Assembly: GCF_012271765.1 (NCBI RefSeq)
Contig: NZ_VRKO01000007.1
Span: 62,001 to 126,000, forward strand
Direction: 5' to 3'
Source of the DNA: Erwinia rhapontici
GTDB taxonomy: Bacteria > Pseudomonadota > Gammaproteobacteria > Enterobacterales > Enterobacteriaceae
DNA length: 64,000 nucleotides
Shown: in pieces, positions 61,262 through 64,000 of the stretch
Layout: each line of letters begins with the position of its first letter
Numbering within the stretch: the stretch's first letter is position 1
Made by a program: the position numbers and the translations under genes
Notes under the pieces: model-generated
Databases searched by the model: none
What the model was told of the DNA's origin: nothing
The model's input: the letters and a program-made list of their open reading frames with translations, nothing else

Positions 61262-62326
61262 TTATTTTTTGTACTTCGCTTCCAGCGTGGCGAACCACGG
61301 CGCGATAAAATCTTCCGTCTGGCCCCAGCCCGGGATCACCTTGCTCAGACCCGCCACATTTACCGGACCTGGCTGGCTGACCAGCAGCGCCTGTGGGATC
61401 ACAGTGGCTTTGAAGTCATAGGTCGCAGGTGTCACTTCACCCGCCAGTTTGAGTGCGATCAGACGCACGTTTGTGGCGCCGATCAACTTGGGATCCACCG
61501 CCGCAGTGACTTTCCACGGGCTGCCGGCTTCACGCATCAGTTGCAAATCCTGATTAGAGACATCGATACTGTAAACTTTGATCTCGGTACGTCCGTTCTC
61601 TTTTAACGCTTTGACTGCACCCTGTGTGAAAGCATCCCAGGTTCCCCAGATCGCATCCACTTTCCCTTTGGGATATTTGGCCAGTAAGGCGCCCACTTTG
61701 TTAGCGGTATCGCCCTGTACATCGGACGAGACGGCACCCACTGACTCGAGCTCATGAATACCCGGGTTCGCCTGCAGCAACGCTTTATAGGCTGCCTGGC
61801 GACGTTCCATCGGCGGGAAGCCAGCCACCCACAGCTTGATAATGTTGGCTTTGCCGTTATGGTCCTTGATCAACTGGCCAAAGGAGAGCGTGGTCAGCGA
61901 GGCATCGTCCTGCTGGGTTACGGTGGCACCCGGGATCTCGCCATCAACCGCCGTATCAAATACCGACACGGCAATACCGCTGTCGGCAATGCGTTTAATC
62001 AGGGCACTGGAATAAGGTGCGCGCCCCTGAGACAAAATAATACCGTCATATTTCTGGCTGATGGCCTGATTCACGAAGTCCTGAAAACGGGCATCGTCAC
62101 CGTTACTTAAAAAGGTACTGACTTTAAACCCCAGCGCTTTCGCCTGCTGGGTTGCGCCCTGGACGAACTGAGTCGTGTTATCGTCCGACCCCAGATTGCG
62201 GATCACCGCAATACGTACCGGGCCATTATGGCTGGCAATTTTTTCAGGTACCGGAACCAGCGTGGCGGCGTGAACCGGTAAAACGCTGGCAACCCAGAGT
62301 GCCAGTAAAGGAATAAGTGGTTTCAT
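61262..62326 (-). CDS. Periplasmic sugar-binding-type protein (TorT/RbsB-like)
   Basis: 354 aa with signal peptide (IPLLALWVASVLPVHAA). The type I periplasmic-binding fold shows PVRIAVIRNLGSDDNTTQFV, QKYDGIILSQG and DAIWGTWDAFTQGAVKAL. No permease or ATPase gene is near, so it may serve a distant transporter or act as a sensor partner, as TorT does. Upstream region is shared with hcxA. Confidence 0.82.
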   Translation of the reverse strand: MKPLIPLLALWVASVLPVHAATLVPVPEKIASHNGPVRIAVIRNLGSDDNTTQFVQGATQQAKALGFKVSTFLSNGDDARFQDFVNQAISQKYDGIILSQGRAPYSSALIKRIADSGIAVSVFDTAVDGEIPGATVTQQDDASLTTLSFGQLIKDHNGKANIIKLWVAGFPPMERRQAAYKALLQANPGIHELESVGAVSSDVQGDTANKVGALLAKYPKGKVDAIWGTWDAFTQGAVKALKENGRTEIKVYSIDVSNQDLQLMREAGSPWKVTAAVDPKLIGATNVRLIALKLAGEVTPATYDFKATVIPQALLVSQPGPVNVAGLSKVIPGWGQTEDFIAPWFATLEAKYKK

Positions 62327-62520
62327 GTAAAAATCCCTGTAGCGGAATAAGAAAAGTGACGTATCGTTTTTAGTGGCCGCAGTCGCTGACGGCCCGGCCT
62401 GTCACTTTTTCACAGCAGCCAACCCACTGACAAAGAAGTAAAAAGAATATAAAGCTATAAAAAAAGTATTAGCCTCACACCGGCCACAGCCCCAGGATAG
62501 TAAGAAACAAAGGACTTTTT

Positions 62521-63609
62521 ATGAACAATACCGATATTCAGGTCGTGGTCGGCCCGGCCAATTACTATTCTCATCCTGGTGCCCTGCTGCGTCTGGACGA
62601 TTTTTATCATCAGGAACAGCTTTCCCGCGCCGTCTGGATCTATGGTGAACGTGCCATTGCCGCGACACACCCCTTTTTACCCGAAAGTTTCTCTCTGCCG
62701 GGTGCACGTCACCTGCCGTTTGGCGGGCACTGTACCGATCCGGATCTCATCGCGCTGGCACAGGCTGCCGGTGAAGATCGCCAGGTGGTGATCGGTGTCG
62801 GTGGAGGTGCCCTGCTGGACACCGCCAAAGCGCTGGCCCGGCGGCTGGATGTGCCCTGTGTGGCCATTCCCACCATTGCCGCGACATGCGCGGCCTGGAC
62901 GCCACTCTCTGTCTGGTACAACAGCGCCGGTCAGGCATCGCATTATGAAGTATTCAACGATGCCAACCATCTGGTGCTGGTGGAACCTGAAATAGTGCTA
63001 CGCGCTCCGGTGGAATATCTGCTGGCCGGGATTGGCGACACGCTGGCGAAATGGTATGAAGCGGTGGTACTGGCCCCGCAGCCAGATACCCTGCCGTTGA
63101 CGGTACGGCTGGGGATCGACACGGCGGCCACGCTGCGTGATGTTCTGCTAAACCAGAGCGCAGCTGCGCTGGAGGATCAGCGCAATGGCGTATTAAGCCA
63201 GAATTTCCGTGATGTTATTGATGCCATTATCGCGGGCGGTGGGATGGTCGGTGGGCTGGGGGAGCGCTACACGCGCATTGCTGCGGCGCACGCAGTCCAC
63301 AATGGTCTGACGATCCTGCCTCAGACTGTACGTTATCTGCACGGCACAAAAGTGGCCTACGGCATCCTGGTGCAGTGTGTACTGTTATCGCAGATCGATA
63401 CCGCCCGACAGCTGATTGCCGCCTACCAGCAGTTTAATCTGCCCACCACACTGGCAGCGCTGGGTGTTGACATCAATAACCACACGGAGATTGACCAGGT
63501 GATTGCACACACACTGCGCCCGGCAGAGTCGATTCATGCCCTGCCCGTTCCGGTAACGGCTGAAAGCCTGCGCGCCGCATTTATCACGGTAGAAGCTCTC
63601 GGCCAGTAA
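62521..63609 (+). CDS. hcxA: Hydroxycarboxylate dehydrogenase A (YbdH orthologue)
   Basis: 362 aa, iron-containing/glycerol dehydrogenase superfamily. VVVGPANYYSHPG, EQLSRAVWIYGERAIAA, VIGVGGGALLDTAKALARRL and ATCAAWTPLSVWYN are close to E. coli YbdH/HcxA, which reduces 2-oxo acids such as 2-oxoglutarate and 2-oxobutyrate. NAD-binding GGGALLD and metal-ligand regions (GIGDTLAKW, AAAHAVHNGL) are intact. Confidence 0.93.
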   Translation: MNNTDIQVVVGPANYYSHPGALLRLDDFYHQEQLSRAVWIYGERAIAATHPFLPESFSLPGARHLPFGGHCTDPDLIALAQAAGEDRQVVIGVGGGALLDTAKALARRLDVPCVAIPTIAATCAAWTPLSVWYNSAGQASHYEVFNDANHLVLVEPEIVLRAPVEYLLAGIGDTLAKWYEAVVLAPQPDTLPLTVRLGIDTAATLRDVLLNQSAAALEDQRNGVLSQNFRDVIDAIIAGGGMVGGLGERYTRIAAAHAVHNGLTILPQTVRYLHGTKVAYGILVQCVLLSQIDTARQLIAAYQQFNLPTTLAALGVDINNHTEIDQVIAHTLRPAESIHALPVPVTAESLRAAFITVEALGQ

Positions 63610-63724
63610 ACAAGTGTGAGTCACACGGCTGAAAAGCCTTATTATTCAATAAGTTTTTTTTCTTTCCACATCAGGAAGGTTCCCGTCAACGGCGAAAATA
63701 CGCTTAATGTGGAGAAATTTTCTG

Positions 63725-63955
63725 TCACGTCCGGCAATGATGCCTGCCGTAATAGGGCCGGTTCACCAGATAACTGTTGGAGAGGGCAAATTCAACCCGG
63801 TAAAATTCATCCTTAGAATAGGATGAGGCACAACCTATGCCTCCCTGAGGATCTTCAATAGCCTCAAAGCGAACAATTTTTTCCTGCGGAATACCGACTC
63901 GCTGCAGACCAGAAGAGGAACGTTGAATGGAGTAAATATGAGGCAGTGAGGTTTC
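63725..63955 (-). pseudogene. Possible C-terminal fragment of a broken gene at the window edge
   Basis: A minus-strand frame with protein-like composition runs from after a TAA (63958-63956) to TGA at 63725: it reads ETSLPHIYSIQRSSSGLQRV at the start and EFALSNSYLVNRPYYGRHHC near the end. No start codon near its beginning. A neighbouring frame upstream (LKTDSVDAFPHV) could join through a single-base shift. Family not recognised. Confidence 0.3.
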
Positions 63956-64000
63956 TTACGTGAGGAAATGCATCTACCGAATCTGTTTTCAAACGAAGCC

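Noticed and set aside
63616-63816. 66-codon plus-strand frame after hcxA
   Set aside because: No ribosome-binding site or recognised motif, and a more protein-like frame lies on the opposite strand.
1-64000. CRISPR arrays, tRNA or rRNA genes
   Set aside because: No regularly spaced repeats, no cloverleaf with the T-loop motif and no rRNA sequence were noticed on reading.

Overview
The window looks like chromosomal DNA of an enterobacterium (Enterobacterales). It is probably an Erwinia/Pantoea-like member of the Erwiniaceae, though genus is inferred only. The evidence is a Klebsiella-type nas operon with a NasR/ANTAR leader, a thiO-thiS-thiG-thiF thiamin operon behind a TPP riboswitch, an H-NS family gene, a BetT-type choline carrier, an HcxA (YbdH) orthologue and generally GC-rich coding DNA. 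No rRNA, tRNA or CRISPR array was seen.

Layout. 1-11.3 kb: assimilatory nitrate pathway on the minus strand: nasR, then a sigma54/NtrC-type promoter with an attenuator leader, then nasF-nasE-nasD (nitrate ABC uptake), a single-frame nasC+nasB (NirB) fusion and nasA. 11.4-16.3 kb: a VF530 protein, a Zur-box-controlled COG0523 metallochaperone GTPase, and the thi operon with TPP riboswitch and a coupled leader ORF. 16.3-21.7 kb: betT, a YefM/RelE-type toxin-antitoxin pair, a DMT exporter divergent from a MocR regulator. 21.8-23.7 kb: an AT-rich type VI secretion island: 5'-truncated hcp, an amidase effector and two paralogous exported immunity-like proteins. 23.8-33 kb: LysR/metallo-beta-lactamase-fold pair, then a GNAT and peptide-type ABC transporter operon ending in an NtaA-type flavin monooxygenase. 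33-38.5 kb: HAD phosphatase, MFS and ROK regulator with a clear operator; LysR and a second MFS preceded by a small remnant ORF. 38.5-42 kb: a Qnr-family pentapeptide protein directly downstream of a tyrosine recombinase, a long AT-rich intergenic region, and an H-NS paralogue. 42-45.2 kb: PLP decarboxylase + MFS divergent from an HxlR regulator. 45.2-52.4 kb: second ABC transporter + luciferase-like monooxygenase + CMD/AhpD-fold protein operon. 52.4-53.7 kb: AT-rich 1.2-kb islet bounded by duplicated terminator repeats, with a toxin-like fragment and two 2-TM immunity-like proteins that both use TTG starts. 53.6-64 kb: ParD-like + methionine aminopeptidase pair, IS3 remnant, AraC/EamA pair, soluble PAS-PAS chemoreceptor, second Zur-boxed COG0523 GTPase, an LVIVD-repeat protein with an orphan periplasmic binding protein, hcxA, and a possible broken gene at the edge.

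How parts work together. Nitrate is imported by NasFED, reduced by NasA with electrons from the NasC module, and nitrite goes to ammonium at the siroheme of the NasB module; low nitrogen (NtrC) and nitrate (NasR antitermination) both gate the operon. The two Dpp-like transporters each end in a flavin monooxygenase, suggesting import followed by oxidative breakdown of a small organic compound. The accessory parts (T6SS effector islet, toxin/immunity islet, toxin-antitoxin genes, integrase-qnr, extra H-NS) are the most likely horizontally acquired pieces.
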